From the NCBI RefSeq assembly GCF_024679245.1, contig NC_090178.1, forward strand, positions 5,345,202-5,409,201: 64,000 bases of DNA. The letters run 5' to 3'. This document shows, in pieces, positions 11,667 to 28,941 of the stretch (positions within the stretch are counted from its first letter, which is position 1; each line of letters opens with the position of its first letter). Origin of the DNA: Pseudorasbora parva (taxonomy: Eukaryota; Chordata; Actinopteri; Cypriniformes; Gobionidae). Both the position numbers and the translations under genes were made by a program. The notes under the pieces were generated by a model. It saw only the letters and a list, made by a program, of their open reading frames with translations, was not told the origin of the DNA and searched no databases.

Positions 11667-13309
11667 CAGTCCCTGACAAAAGTCTTGTCGCTTATCTATT
11701 TTCTAGAAATACCTGATATTAACCTGACTTTTAATTAATTCATTGGTGTTAGAAATAGCTCATATGAAAAGCTAAAACTCTCCCAAATGATGTTTAATGC
11801 ACTGAAATAAATAATTTTTTACAGAAAAAATATTTATCATTTAATCAAGACAGAAAGGTCAAATTTTGGCAAGACAAAAGTTTTGTTGCCTATACAGAAA
11901 TTGAACAAATTTACTGCAAATACAAAAATATCTCAGCATATTAAGTTGTGGGGCTGTGAGATCCAAATTTAATATCTTGTATGACTTCCATGAGCTTGAA
12001 GGACTGCATCCATGCGGTTTGGCAAGGATTCATACAATTTATTGATGAAGTCATCAGGAATAGCTAAGAAAGCAGTCTTGCATGCCTCCCAGAGTTCATC
12101 AATATTCTTTGGTTTCGTCTTCCATGCGTCCTCTTTCATCCTACCCCACATATGCTCAATGATGTTCATGTCTGGTGACTGGGCTGGCCAATCCTGGAGC
12201 ATCTTGATCTTCTTCGCCTTGAGGAACTTTGATGTGGAGATGGAAGTATGCGATGGAGCACCGTCCTGCTTCGGAATTTGGCCTCTTTTATGGTTGGGAA
12301 TATAAGAGGTAGCTAAGATTTCTTGGTATTTTAGACTATTGATGTTGCCTTCCACCCTGCAGATCTCTCGCACACCCCCATACTGGATGTAACCCCAGAC
12401 CATGATTTTTCCGCCACTAAACTTCACTGTTTTCCGGGTGAATCTCGGATCCATTCTGGCTCCAGTAGGTCTCCTGCAATATTTGCGGCGACTGTGGTGT
12501 AATTCAACAGAAGATTCATCTGAAAATCCACCTTCTGCCACTTTTCCAGCGTCCATCCTTTTAGCAGGCTGTGGGCCTTGGCAAATGCCACACGGTTTTT
12601 CAATTGTCTTTTGTTTAGTGCTGGCTTCTGGGCACTGATTCGACCATGGAGGCCATTTCGAGACAGAATCCGACAAACTGTTCTGGTTGACACAGGGACT
12701 TCAGGTGACCAGGTCTCGTGGAGCTCTGCTGCAGTGGAAAATGGGCTGGCCTTGGATTTTCGAGCCAACAAACGGTCCTCTCGAGCAGTTGTCTTGCGGG
12801 GTCTGCCTGACCTGGGCTTGTCAAAAACGTCTCCAGTCTCTTCAAATCTTTTTTTTTATCCTCTGTACTTGACGCTGAGACACATTGAAGGTGTTTGCCA
12901 CATCAGCAGTGGATCTGGTCTTCAGCCTCTTGATAATCAAAACTTTAGTCTCAGGGTGAATCTTAGGCATGTTTGCAGAGGTCTAGTTGCAGTTGATGTG
13001 CAGGTCTAGTGTACTGGGGTTCTTTTTATACACACTTGAGACCTAATTGATCCAATATTAGTCACAGGTGAAGCTCATATGACAAGGTGACAACACTTAT
13101 GTCTTTGCAAAAATTGACTCAATGGGCTTTACCAAGCTGTGAATATTAGAATACTTTTTGAAAGTTTAGTTTTTCACTGAAACATTATCACAAAAGCAGG
13201 TGGGATTAAAATGAGCCATTTCTTGTAAAAAAAATCTTGATTAGAAATATATTTCAGCGGCACTTTAGGTCAATTTGTACACAAGCGACAAGACTTTTGT
13301 CAGGGACTG
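11667..13309 (-). mobile_element. Nearly full-length Tc1 element, 1643 bp
   Basis: The terminal repeats CAGTCCCTGACAAAAGTCTT and its near-perfect inverse at 13290-13309 border an element of the usual 1.6 kb Tc1 length. The left flank is TA, the required target; on the right the TA has become TG beside a (TG)n array. The transposase lies on the - strand (11969-12970). No second copy of this family was noticed in the window. Confidence 0.92.
11969..12970 (-). pseudogene. Tc1 transposase, frameshifted
   Basis: The start codon at 12970 gives MPKIHPETKVLIIKRLK, the paired-type helix-turn-helix that binds the inverted repeats (12840-12970). It continues in other frames through RTVCRILSRNGLHGR, the second helix-turn-helix, near 12630-12680. 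The catalytic DD34E region follows: FSDESSVELH (first Asp) near 12520, KQDGAPSHT (second Asp) near 12260, and WPAQSPDMNIIEHMWG with the Glu near 12150. It ends at 11969. At least two frameshifts separate three overlapping open segments, so no active enzyme is made, but catalytic residues are all still present. The total length of about 334 codons matches a standard Tc1 transposase. Confidence 0.9.
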
Positions 13310-13326
13310 TGTGTATATATATATAT

Positions 13327-16333
<3,007 letters not shown>

Positions 16334-16900
16334 ACACACACACACCCACACCCACACACGCACACACAGTAGAGTGCATCAGGTCCTGTGCCACCTTCAG
16401 TGTGTTTTTCAGACTTCAAAGGATTTTCTGGCCCTTTCCACAAGGACCAGATGTGTTCAGGCACCTTTCATCATTATAAGGTGAGTACTGTAGCTCACCC
16501 TGGAGCCCTGGAACAAAGAAACACTTTCTGTGTGCTATTATTACCCGGCGAAAGACGATTAATCATTACAGTCTACCAAAGCCTCCTCCAGACTCATGTG
16601 AGTCTCGTGTGTTCATTCTGATGAGGTCTGTTGACTCTTTTTGGCTACTCAGAACGTTATTGTTGATTCAGAAGTTTATTTATTAGTAAAAGTCATATGT
16701 AGAAGTAAAATATGAGTTGATTTGGAGCAAATATGGTTGTAGAGCGATCAGAGAAAGCAAAGTGCTTCAGTTTGGCTGCTGGGAAGTAGTCAAGCGGCTG
16801 GATTGACTTATATGCAGGACAGCTGAACATCATCTGACTCCCGCAGATACACAGCGCCATCTGCTGGAACACACACGCATAACATGTAAGTAGATTATGA
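16334..16900. other. Non-coding DNA, no feature seen
   Basis: A single 77-codon open frame (16388-16621) has no recognisable domain and no splice context. Confidence 0.45.
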
Positions 16901-17256
<356 letters not shown>

Positions 17257-17600
17257 ACAGTCGAATACAATTGCAGTTATATTACAATTTTTCTCAGTCG
17301 CTTTGGTGCATTTCTCACATCACTATTTAGATTTGCACAACAGTTAGTTCAACCTCCACAACATTTAGTCATTTGTGCACATCATAGCAGCAGTTTCTCA
17401 TTCCTTCCAAAAAATTGCAAATACTTTTGGACATGCATCAATTACTTTAATACAACTTTCTGCAGTTTTATAACATTTTATTTGCTAATGTCATGTAAAT
17501 CTAAATTAACTATACTTGTGAATGCTGAATAGTCATGCCATATAAAACTAATAGTCCTCATTTCATTGCTTGAGTTATTACAAAGATAACATTTGAACTA

Positions 17601-18951
17601 CACTGTAAAAAAAAGGGAAATTTTGAACTTTTGCAGTACAAACAATTTGGATGATTAAGTTATTTCCACTTAAATTATGTTAAACTGACTTTAAAAAATG
17701 AGTTACATCTTCTATAACTAATAAAAACAAGTTTAACATAACTTATTTTGATGAGTTAAAACAATGTAAAAACATTCGTTGTAAGAGCCATATTCAGTTT
17801 TTATTATATGTAATTCTGTCATATGCCACTAGGGGGCACTAGGTATGTGCTTTGGCTCAGCTGATCTCAGGTCAGCCCGGGTATGTCATTTAACTTGGAG
17901 GAAATTCAGAAACAGGTGTTGCTGATTGGGAAGCAAACAGTTTTCGACTGTGTCATGTTGTGTCTTACCTTTATGGTGAACAATAGGGTTTGTTGTTTTG
18001 GTTATGTATTATGAGTTAAGATATTGCCTCTAAAATATGTATTGGAGGAGAATAAACTAGCTAGATAATATAGTAAAAAGACTGAACTCTTGATTTGTAT
18101 GAGACCACATTGGCACACGTCTGAACTTAATCCTTTATATTAGCAACCAGTATTAGACAAAAGCCCTATTCGGACTGGATTAGTTTAACATGGGGACATA
18201 GGGGGGAAAGTCAGTTTACCTCAGGACGTCTGTAATATTAATGGCCAATTCGCACGGGATAAGACATCTCAGTAAAACTAGCAGAAGTGGGAGGAGTAAC
18301 TCGCTTTACGCACCTCCTTGACGTCATGTGCGTATGACTTTACCGTTATAACATGAGCAATCACACAACCTGAGCGCCAGTCTGAACTCCGTCTCCAATA
18401 TGTGTTTTAATAAACAGTTAGGTCCAGTCTAGCGATTCTGATTGGATTATGTTGGTAATAGACACTTTCCTAGAGCTAAAATGTGTTGTGCCTCTAATAA
18501 GTGCTTTTGATCTTCTTTTTACTTTAAATGATGTGGAAAATACTGGACATTTTCCACAGATTTGTCCCACCACCTACAACGCAACCGAATGCTTCAAGCG
18601 CCTCCAAGGTCGCAAAAAGTGCTCTTTTTTAACTTTTAAACAGGAAATGACGGAATTTTACTATACATTTTGACAGCAGGTCTATTCGAACGGGATTAGT
18701 ATTACCTTAGGTAATTTTTCCGGACCTTTTTACAGAAGGTAAAAGCCTCGGTAATCTTTACTGACATTGTCCGTAATGATTACCGAGATGGCACATCTGG
18801 ACGGGACTAAAATCACCGAGAACCTCTGGTAATAATTACTTTACCCCCACGTCCCCATGTTAAACTAATCCAGTCCGAATAGGGCTTTAGTTTAGGACTT
18901 AGTCAAAACATACGTTGTCATAACTTATTGAACTTATAATTTTTTACAGTG
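17601..18951. mobile_element. CACTGTAAAAAA-type inverted-repeat element
   Basis: Begins CACTGTAAAAAAAAG and ends TTTTTTACAGTG, inverted ends of 12 bp flanked by TA on both sides. It carries its own insertion at 18160-18888. Shorter relatives are at 37503-37882 and, as one end only, at 14876 and 21897. Confidence 0.7.
18160..18888. mobile_element. 729-bp element with perfect 38-bp inverted repeats
   Basis: AAAGCCCTATTCGGACTGGA and the next 18 bases are repeated without mismatch, inverted, at the right end. Internal copies of the end motif (ATTCGCACGGGAT at 18247, ATTCGAACGGGATTAG at 18682, TGGACGGGACTA at 18796) look like subterminal transposase sites. It has no coding region. The similar motif structure of 41110-41967 suggests a related family. 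Confidence 0.85.
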
Positions 18952-19654
18952 TAGTTGGCAAAATCTGTCAAGCTAATTTTACATTTTTTAAAAGTCTTTT
19001 TTGTTTTCCTGGAAATGTCTCCTGAATTGAAAAAAATCTCTCAGGTGAAAACTTTCACTGATAAGAAAGGGTGTGTGAAGCATTAGTTCCTATGTATGTT
19101 GTATGTTCAGTTCCAGTATGTACTGTAATATTGTTCACAGTTGTGTGCAGCTCTACCCAAAGGGAGGTTATGTTTGTTGTAAATAAGTTTATATTTCTTC
19201 TGCACAATGCTGTGAACAAATTAGAACTGCAAAGAGCATTTGCTGTAGAGATGTGAAACATTTTCATACATATTCAGTGTCTTGTACTCAGTTACCCCAC
19301 TAAATACAGTAATGTGTGACTTTACTGTATTTTTCAACTGTGTATTGAGCTTTTTTTTTGCATTGGAAAACATTCACAGAGTAAACTGTCATAATGAAAA
19401 CATGACAAAGCCATTTGACTATCTTCATAAACAATGGTGTCAACACTTTTCATCTGGATGACACTGACACTTTCATTGACATGAATACTTGCTTTTGAGG
19501 AATGAGTGATCCATTTTGAGAAATTGACACGCCTTTGCAGGTTATCAACTAGGTTTTGCAGTTTGTACTAATTGTTTTGAGAACTGCATTAACTGTTGTG
19601 CAAATGTAAATAGTAATGTGACTAAAGCGACTGAGAAAAACTGTAGTACATGTC

Positions 19655-20165
19655 CTGGCTCTTCCAAGCTTTATAATGGCAGCCCAAAATTTGAAGCCCA
19701 TAAAAGTGCGTCCATCCATTATAAAAGTAATCCAGACTTCGGTCAGAACGCCTACTGTATTCAACTCAAGCAGAAAGTGTAACGTCTCGCAGTTCAAAAC
19801 ACTCACCGCTACATCTGACGTCATCGTCGTGCCAGTTATGCTTTTTTCATAAGTTGAATAAGGGAAGCAGTCTGACAGAAGCTAGATATTTTACTTTATA
19901 TCATTTGAAATATGGATATTTATAGCACACAAACCCATGGATTCGCTTCAGAAGGCCTTTATTAACCCCTGGAGCTCTGTGGATTACTCTTATAATGGAT
20001 GGATGCATTTTTTGAGCTTCAAATTTTGTGCTGCCATTCACTGCCATTATAAAGCTTGGATTAGTCAGGACATGTATTAATATAAGTCTGATTGCATTCG
20101 TCTGAAAGAAGAATGGCATAATATGGCTTGAGGGTGAGTAAATCATGGGCTAATTTTCCCTTTTT
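19655..20165. repeat. Inverted pair of a dispersed TTAA-type repeat
   Basis: CAAGCTTTATAATGGCAG with CCATCCATTATAAAAGTAAT at 19665-19730 is the reverse complement of sequence at 19985-20060, so the two face each other. The right copy (19905-20165) matches 10525-10822 but its terminal AACTATCCCT is decayed. Confidence 0.65.
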
Positions 20166-21470
20166 TTCCTGCAAGTGCATGTTGGATGAATGTGAAGCAC
20201 ATGACAGAGCACACGGTATCCCACAATGCATTGCACTCAACACAACCTTCTTTTTCTGTTGTGATGAATGAACTTATATTTGTTGATCATACTGTTAGAT
20301 GTTAACATATTTGAACACAAAATAAGGCAAAAAATTTAATCCTGACTTTACTTTAAGCATACAGTATGATGGTCAAGGATTCGAAACATTTATCATCGCA
20401 TACTCGTTCTGCATTAAAAAAGCTACAGTATTAAGTGAAACCATACAGCCCTGTTTATAATTGCACAAATATCATCCGATATGCCTCAGTGCGCATATGA
20501 AGTCATGAGTTGTTCATTCAGACATTACAGCATGAATGTATTCCTGTTATCTGTTATTATCAGAGACATTTGTCATAACTGTCCCTGATGTCATCAAAAC
20601 ACTTTGTTCCAGGACAAAATTAGTAACTATTTTAAATATGCTGATAAAGGTGTGTTGAACACACATCATGCCTGTTGACGCCTTTAGTTTACGTGTGTTT
20701 TAATTCATGTTGTTCTTGTTTCTGCACAGTGGTGAAGAAAGTCAAACCATTCGGCGTTTACTGCAGATCACCGTGGTGAAAACGCACTTCAAAACAACCA
20801 TATGGGTCAAAAGGGAAAGGGTTCACACACACTGCTGTTTTAATCTTACAGCTCTCAGATGATGAGGGTTTTAGTTTGTTCTTCAGGATCTAAATGCTAC
20901 TTGCAAGTCAGTCAGTATTTGTCCTCAGTAAGACAAAGTTCAACCACTCTTTAACCACAAGTGCAAAAGCAAAAAAGATCAAAAGCTAAGAAATATTGCA
21001 CTATGTATTCTGAAATGAGTCGGCAGCACATTGCAAAACCATCTCATACTATTAGACATGCAAAACATTGCACAAATCTCACGACATGAGATCTAACGGA
21101 GTTCAGAAGTTTCTCATAGCTAATGTCACATGGACGTTTCTTCATTTCCTTTAGCTAACAGACACCAGAAGGCCTTTTAAACACACACACACACACATTT
21201 CTTCTGCATTCTCCACGTCCCCGAGGGTCCCGTCTCAACCCGTTGTGGTCCTTTAAATAGAAGACTTTTTTGTTTTATGTTACAAAAATGCAACTGTGGT
21301 CTTAGTGCTCAACTATTTAATGTGTTTAATGTTTTTCATAATCATTTTTAAAGTAGGTACAAACACTTTTTTAAAAAACTTCATTATAACCAGACGTAAA
21401 TATTTTAGTTAACAACATTAACAAAAACAACGATGATGATGATGATGATGAATACACTGCTGATGAAAAA
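20166..21470. other. Non-coding DNA, no gene seen
   Basis: Low GC. Contains a short (CA)n near 21181 and a (GAT)n run at 21432-21449. No recognised exon or element end. Confidence 0.45.
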
Positions 21471-21760
21471 AAATCACCAATGTATTGATTACAGGTCTCT
21501 GAGAATGGAATAGATGATGAAATTAAATAATACAATTATTATTTTATTTAATTAAAATAATGATATAATTATAATAAAATATTTTAAATATATCACCAAG
21601 TTATTGATTATAGGTCTCTGGGGATATAATAGATAATGAAGTGAATATAATAAAATAATTATTTTACTTAATAATAATAATTAAACTAAATCACCAATGT
21701 ATTTATTACATGTCTCTGGTGATTTAATAGATGAGGAAGTGAAAAATTTACAATTACTAT
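21471..21760. repeat. Degenerate minisatellite, about 115-bp period, three units
   Basis: The phrase ATCACCAATGTATTGATTAC followed by AGGTCTCTG recurs near 21473, 21591 and 21703. Each copy is followed by an ATAGAT-GA-GAAGTGAA segment and an ATTATTTTATTTAAT block. The units differ by about a quarter of positions. Confidence 0.75.
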
Positions 21761-22059
21761 TTTATTTAATTATAATAACAATATTACCTTCCCTTATAAA
21801 TAATAATTTCTTATAAATAAATACTTTAAAAAAAAAAGTTATTTCTCTGCTCTACCAACCTCAAACTAGTGTTATTTTAGTATCATTCATATTGTACACT
21901 GTAAAAAACAAAAAAAACAATAAATATAAAAATAAGGCACAGTGTACTGTATAAATATGAATGTTTTTATTTTATTTAGGTGTTTAACCTGTTCTTTGAA
22001 TTATGCATTGCATTGTGTTGTGTTTTAGGGTTAATGGAAATTATACTCCCTCCCAACAA

Positions 22060-22510
22060 ACAGAACCTGGATAGAGCTGCACACAACTGTGAACAATATT
22101 ACAGTACATACTGAACTAAACATACAACATACATAGAACTTCACACACCCTTTCTTATCTGTGAAAGTTTTCACCTGAGAGACTTTTTTAAATTTAGGAG
22201 ACATTTTTTCAGGGGGAAAAAATGTGTAACATTAGCAACTCAAGCAATGAAATGAGGACTATTAGTTTTATATGGCATGACTATTCAGCATTCACAAGTA
22301 TAGTTAATTTAGACTGACATGACATTAGCAACTGATAATGTAATAAAACAGCAGAACGTTGTATTAAAGTAATTGATGCATGTCCAAAAGTATCTGCAGT
22401 TTGTTGCAAGGAATGAAAAACTGCTGCTATGATGTGCACAAATGACTAAATGTGGAGATTGAACTAACTCTTGTGCAAATCTAAATAGTGATGTGAGAAA
22501 TGCACCAATG
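22060..22510 (-). mobile_element. Partial inverted copy of the 17280-19645 element
   Basis: The reverse strand matches 17300-17565 and then 19005-19160, skipping the nested 17601-18951 element. It thus shows the arrangement before that insertion. Its outer end stops at a CA/TC/TA microsatellite. Confidence 0.75.
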
Positions 22511-22511
22511 T

Positions 22512-24589
<2,078 letters not shown>

Positions 24590-24960
24590 TGATTATTTCT
24601 TCATCACGGCACCTGTTAGTGGGTGGGATATATTAGACAACAAGTGAATATCTGACCTCAAAGTTGATGAGTTAGAAGCAGGAAAACACACCTGGGAGAG
24701 CATCTCCAAAACTGCAGCTCTCTGGGGTGTTCCCGGTCTGCAGTGGTCCGTATCTATCAAAAGAGCTCCAAGAAAGAAACAGTGGAGAACCGGCCATCGG
24801 CGGCCAAGGCTCATTGATGCACGTGGGGAGCGAAGGCTGGCCGATCGATTGAGGCGTTGACTTTGCCTCCAAACTCCCCAGATGTCAATCCAGTTGAGCA
24901 TCTGTGGGATGTGCTGAACAAACAAATCCGATCCGTGGAGGCCACACGTCACGACCTACT
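24590..24960 (+). mobile_element. Internally deleted Tc1 derivative
   Basis: Carries the 5' part of the same Tc1 family as 1-758 (AAGTTGATGAGTTAGAAGCA, then CACGTGGGGAGCGAAGGCTG). At about 24843 it jumps to the 3' catalytic part (TTGAGGCGTTGACTTTGCCT, encoding the CVxxLWDVL-like Glu region). The middle of the transposase is missing, as expected for an aborted-gap-repair deletion copy. Confidence 0.8.
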
Positions 24961-25730
24961 TAGATTATTCTTGCACTTACTAACTAAATAAGGTGATCAG
25001 CAAAAGAAAATAAGCAGAAATAGAGTCTGATCATCAATATTTACAACTTAGGCCTGTGTTACTTAAATTCATTTCACCTGAGGTACATTTTAGGGGTTGC
25101 TCAAGTAATATAATAAAAAAGTAAATATTACATGCGTGACGAATTGCATTAAACAGATTAAGCAACTGTACTCTTTGCCATATAATGAAAGGGAATAGGA
25201 AATTAGAAAAATAGCACCTTAATAACAGCTTAACCGTCTGAAAGCTTTGTGTGATGAGCAACATTTTTATTTCCTGAAAATTTTTATATATATATAAGGA
25301 TTCATGTTTCACAATCATTAATGTCTAATCAGTTAACTATGCCATATTTGATTTGAGATCAACAGCAGAAGGAAGGTGTCTTGTAAATACAGACTTGTTT
25401 ATTCAAGATATCACACGACTCATAAGTCATGCAGTGGTTTACTACTATGATTGACTAATATGGGGCTTTTTTTGTAATTTCAAAGCTTGACAGCTCCAGT
25501 CTCCATTTACTTTCAATAGGATAGGTGGAAAAAAAGTGACTGGTATTTGGTTTTGTTGAAGAAAGAAAGTCCTACGGTGAAACTATATGAATTGTGAGTA
25601 AATGCAGACAGAAATTTCTTTATTTTTTTATTTTTATTTTATACTTACTCTAACCCCTGCTTTACCACAACTGATGTGTGAGTTGATGAATGTTTATATG
25701 TGAATAAAAGCCTAATTCAATCTGCTCATC
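24961..25730. other. AT-rich non-coding DNA, nothing recognised
   Basis: No exon or element end seen between two Tc1 relics. Confidence 0.5.
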
Positions 25731-26400
25731 ATACACGATATTACCAAACATTTTGGGATGCCTTTCCATGCACATGAACTTTAATGACATCCCATTCTTA
25801 ATCTGTAGGGTTTAATCTGGAGTTGGTCCACCCTTTGCAGCTTTAACAGTTTCAACTCTTCTGGGAAGGCTTTCCTCAAGGTTTAGGAGTGTATTTATGG
25901 GAATGTTTGCCCATTCTTCTAGAAGCTCATTTGTGAGGTCAGGCACTGATGTTGGATGAGAAGGCCTGGCTCTCAGTCTCCGCTCTAATTCATCCCAAAG
26001 CTGTTCTATCGGGTTGAGCTCAGGACTCTGTGCAGGCCAGACAAGTTCCTCCACACCAAACTCACTCATCCATGTCTTTATGGACCGACGCTTTGTGCAC
26101 TGGAGCGCAGTCATGTTGGAACAGGAGGGGGCCGTCCCCAAACTATTACCACAAAGTTGGAAGCATGAAATTGTCCAAAATGTCTTGATATGCTGAAGCA
26201 TTAAGAGTTCCTTTCACTGGAATTAAGCGGCCAAGCCCAACCCCTGAAAAACAACCACACACCATAATCCCCTCTCCACCAAACTTTACACTTGGCACAA
26301 TGCAGTTGGACACGTACTGTTCTCCTGGCAACTGCCAAACCCAGACTCATGCATCAGAGAAGTGTGATTCGAACACGTCTCCACTGCTCTAGAACTTCAG
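25731..26400 (-). mobile_element. Tc1 element, 3' half only
   Basis: The terminal repeat side (GATATTACCAAACATTTTGG near 25737) and the transposase C-terminal half are present. The 5' half is missing beyond about 26400. It is a different Tc1 family from those at 1 and 11667. Confidence 0.8.
25812..26331 (-). pseudogene. Tc1 transposase C-terminal half, frameshifted
   Basis: Reading right to left, one frame gives [20 protein letters not shown] (26331-26146), the mid-catalytic segment. A second frame (26201-25812) gives VWPAQSPELNPIEQLWDELE with the catalytic Glu, and ends in SLPRRVETVKAAKGG. The QDN-type Asp segment between them is scrambled by a frameshift (CSNMTALQC). The DNA-binding N-terminus is absent. 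The length of about 170 codons is half of a normal Tc1 transposase. Confidence 0.88.
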
Positions 26401-27538
26401 CCCCATAAGCACAGCAACAGTAACATGCACAAATTTCTCTGGAACTCAAACTTTAAACTTTAAAAAGTTCATGCAGTGTTGCTAAACTATTTACACAAAT
26501 ATATCCTTCTCAGGACGAATTATGAAGAGGTATGAAAGTTATGATAGCTAACGGCATCAACAGTTGATCATAAACTTCCAAGAGTGCAGCTTTTCCTGCA
26601 TCATTTGGAACTGTGATAAGTTTTTCACTCAGTTTATAAGGGTGGATCGCCTACAGTGGTTCTGACTGCAGGGTTGCCGAACGACTAAAGAAACGTTATC
26701 AGCGTGATGGTAGAAAACTGTACATTTCTTGTCTATAACCACCCACTGCAACTTATACCAATGACGGAAATAAGCGCAGTTACAATAGCAAAATATGTGG
26801 GAGAGCGTTGCTTTAATGTGACTATATTGTATTGCAATAGGGAGCACTTCAAAGTCAATACCAAACCAAAACTAGTTAGCAAATCATTTATAATTGAAAG
26901 AATTTAATGACAAAATCCGGTTATGGTTACACTTAAAATAGTTACAAAATAGATGAATGAGATGATAAAACTTATACCATTAATCGTACCCAGCATGTAT
27001 AGAATGTTACCTGAGAGATAGGGAGAGACAGAGAGAGATAGAAAGATAGAAAGAGAGAGAGAGCAAAGAGAAGAGCCAAAGAAGGCCCTAGAAGAGACAG
27101 CCAGAGAAAAAGACAGCGTCAGAGGAAAGAGACCCCCAGAGAAAAAGAGACCCCGAGCAACAGTTGCAATCTTCTTTTATCTATCCCTTGACCATGTGAC
27201 TGAAACCCTGAGACATTCAAACTGACCAATCAGACCAAACTCCCCCCACTGTACTACAGGTGTGGCACCATTTGGCCTACAGGCCCTCAGCATCTCTTTG
27301 TCTTTAGGAATCCCAAACGGCCCCACTGATAAGAGAGAGGGGGGTGAAACACAGTAAAACAAATGTCTTTGTTCAAAGAAAAATATCAAATATCTTTGAT
27401 TATTTTGGATTCTTTCACAGTCAAGTTTTTTTTTAAACATACTCAAGGTTTATGTTTGCTTTCTGTCATCTGGTGTGTTGTGACAAGTAGCGTGCGAGAG
27501 CAGTTTTTTTGTGATTTTAATGATAAAATAAATAAATA

Positions 27539-27545
<7 letters not shown>
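26401..27545. other. Non-coding DNA with a purine-rich tract
   Basis: Bases 27010-27150 are GA-rich (AGAGAGAGATAGAAAGATAG) on the + strand. No exon recognised. The 27177-27446 open frame on the - strand has no known domain. Confidence 0.5.

Positions 27546-27632
<87 letters not shown>
27546..27632. repeat. (TA)n microsatellite
   Basis: About 43 TA units after a short (AAAT)n. Confidence 0.96.
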
Positions 27633-27635
<3 letters not shown>

Positions 27636-27734
27636 CATGTGCTTTCTCTCTCTCACATGCTCTTTTGGTCATAACACAGCAAGCAGGTAAAACACGGCAC
27701 GCAAACTATGTATAGCCGATTTAGTTTTTCTTAG

Positions 27735-27842
27735 TTACAAAACCAAACCCGACCCGAACCCAAGGCTGTTTATTAAACATTAGCCTGAAACCTGCAAGGT
27801 TTTCAGGAACCGTCAGGCTCGGGTCGGGTAGCAGGCCTCTAA
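27735..27842. mobile_element. hAT-type element end, fragment
   Basis: GGGTCGGGTAGCAGGCCTCT at 27820-27840 mirrors ACCCGACCCGAACCC at 27748-27762, as in a common teleost hAT end. No full element is delimited. Confidence 0.4.
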
Positions 27843-28075
27843 TAATGTATAAAGCAATAGTGTCGAAACTGCTCAATTCCTATGGATTAGTTTTACAAAC
27901 TCTTTATTGTCTATTTGAAGTATCAAAGTGGCAGTTGCGTAGCGGTCAATGGAAGGACAGAAAGGACTCAGATTTAATCAAAAACATCTTAATTTGTGTT
28001 TATAAAGATGAACGAAAGTCTTGCGAGTTTGGAGCAACATGATGGTGACTGCTTCTTTTTAGGTGAACTGTCCCT
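27843..28075. mobile_element. TTAA-type element, right part
   Basis: The right end TAGGTGAACTGTCCCT is followed by TTAA (28076-28079). The adjoining CATCTTAATTTGTGTTTATA and GAACGAAAGTCTTGCGAG match 31200-31260 of the 29282-31323 element. The left end was not found. It ends just upstream of the slc9a1 5' region. Confidence 0.7.
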
Positions 28076-28079
28076 TTAA

Positions 28080-28941
28080 GGATTCCTCATTTCGCCGTGT
28101 CTTGGCAACCCTAAGGGCAAGTATCCAACGGCCCACCCTCCTCTCCACTGGATGCCGCTGCAGTCCAAGAAAGAGACCCCTCCCATTGACTTTTCAAAAC
28201 CTGCCCAAAGGGTGTGTTTTTAGGGCTGTACGTATATTTGGTCTCCATCACGCACTGCAGACATGGGAACAGGAGTCGGTGTTTGGGAAATGAGCAGTCG
28301 AATCGCTAAAGGACATCGAATAAGTTCTTTGAGGAGCGCTGAAAAGCCGTTGTGACGCTACCACGAATACAGCAACGTCATTCGTAGTTGAAGCAAGTCA
28401 AGCGACTTTTTTTGTCGTCCGTTGTCGGGACAGGACAGCAGGTTGAGATGATATCAGAAGGGCAAACGAGCAGCATGAAGAAAACGTGATTTGAGCCTTT
28501 GGACAGTATCGAAGAGGAGTGTTTTGGAGTTGTCATTGAGTGTCCTTTTCCACGCTGTGTGTCTGAGGGGCTGATGAGGATGAGGATGTTGGAGGACGAA
28601 GAAACTGAACATCAGCTCTTTTAATGTAAATGCTTCTAACAGTTCATCTTTATCTGAGCATATAAACCCGCATATATTTCTTGGTTTATATGCAGGTATA
28701 GTCCCCACACACATACAGGTCTACATTTCCTGGTTTCTCTGTCTACACCTGGAGAGGGTGCTTTACAGAAGTCAGGAAGTAGGAAACCCAAGAGCATTTT
28801 AGAAGTCAGAAAATGAGCAAGGAACTTTTTAGTGGGTTAAAAGGAAACTTCTCTATAGGGCTAGTTAAAGCATCGGTCAGATAATATTGTGCTATTCGTG
28901 TACACGGTGTACCCTCTCATCTTCTGAAACGCACAACTATC
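28080..28941 (+). promoter_or_regulatory. slc9a1: Presumed slc9a1 5' UTR and proximal promoter
   Basis: Lies between the last upstream transposon end and the start codon. It has more CpG than the flanks but is not a clear CpG island, and no TATA box in a convincing position was seen. The frame of the start codon is closed by TAA at 28882-28884. The transcription start cannot be placed by eye. Confidence 0.4.

Larger units (their letters stand above)
17280..19645. mobile_element. Inverted-repeat element interrupted by a second element
   Basis: The left end (TTTTTCTCAGTCGCTTTGGT, then CATCACTATTTAGATTTGCA) and the right end near 19590-19640 are inverted copies over about 70 bp. The body is split by the 17601-18951 insertion. 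A partial inverted copy at 22060-22510 lacks that insertion. There are no coding remains, and the family is not recognised. Confidence 0.7.

Noticed and set aside
12012..13009. + strand open frames of 78-143 codons
   Set aside because: Shadows of the - strand Tc1 transposase, whose catalytic motifs are clear.
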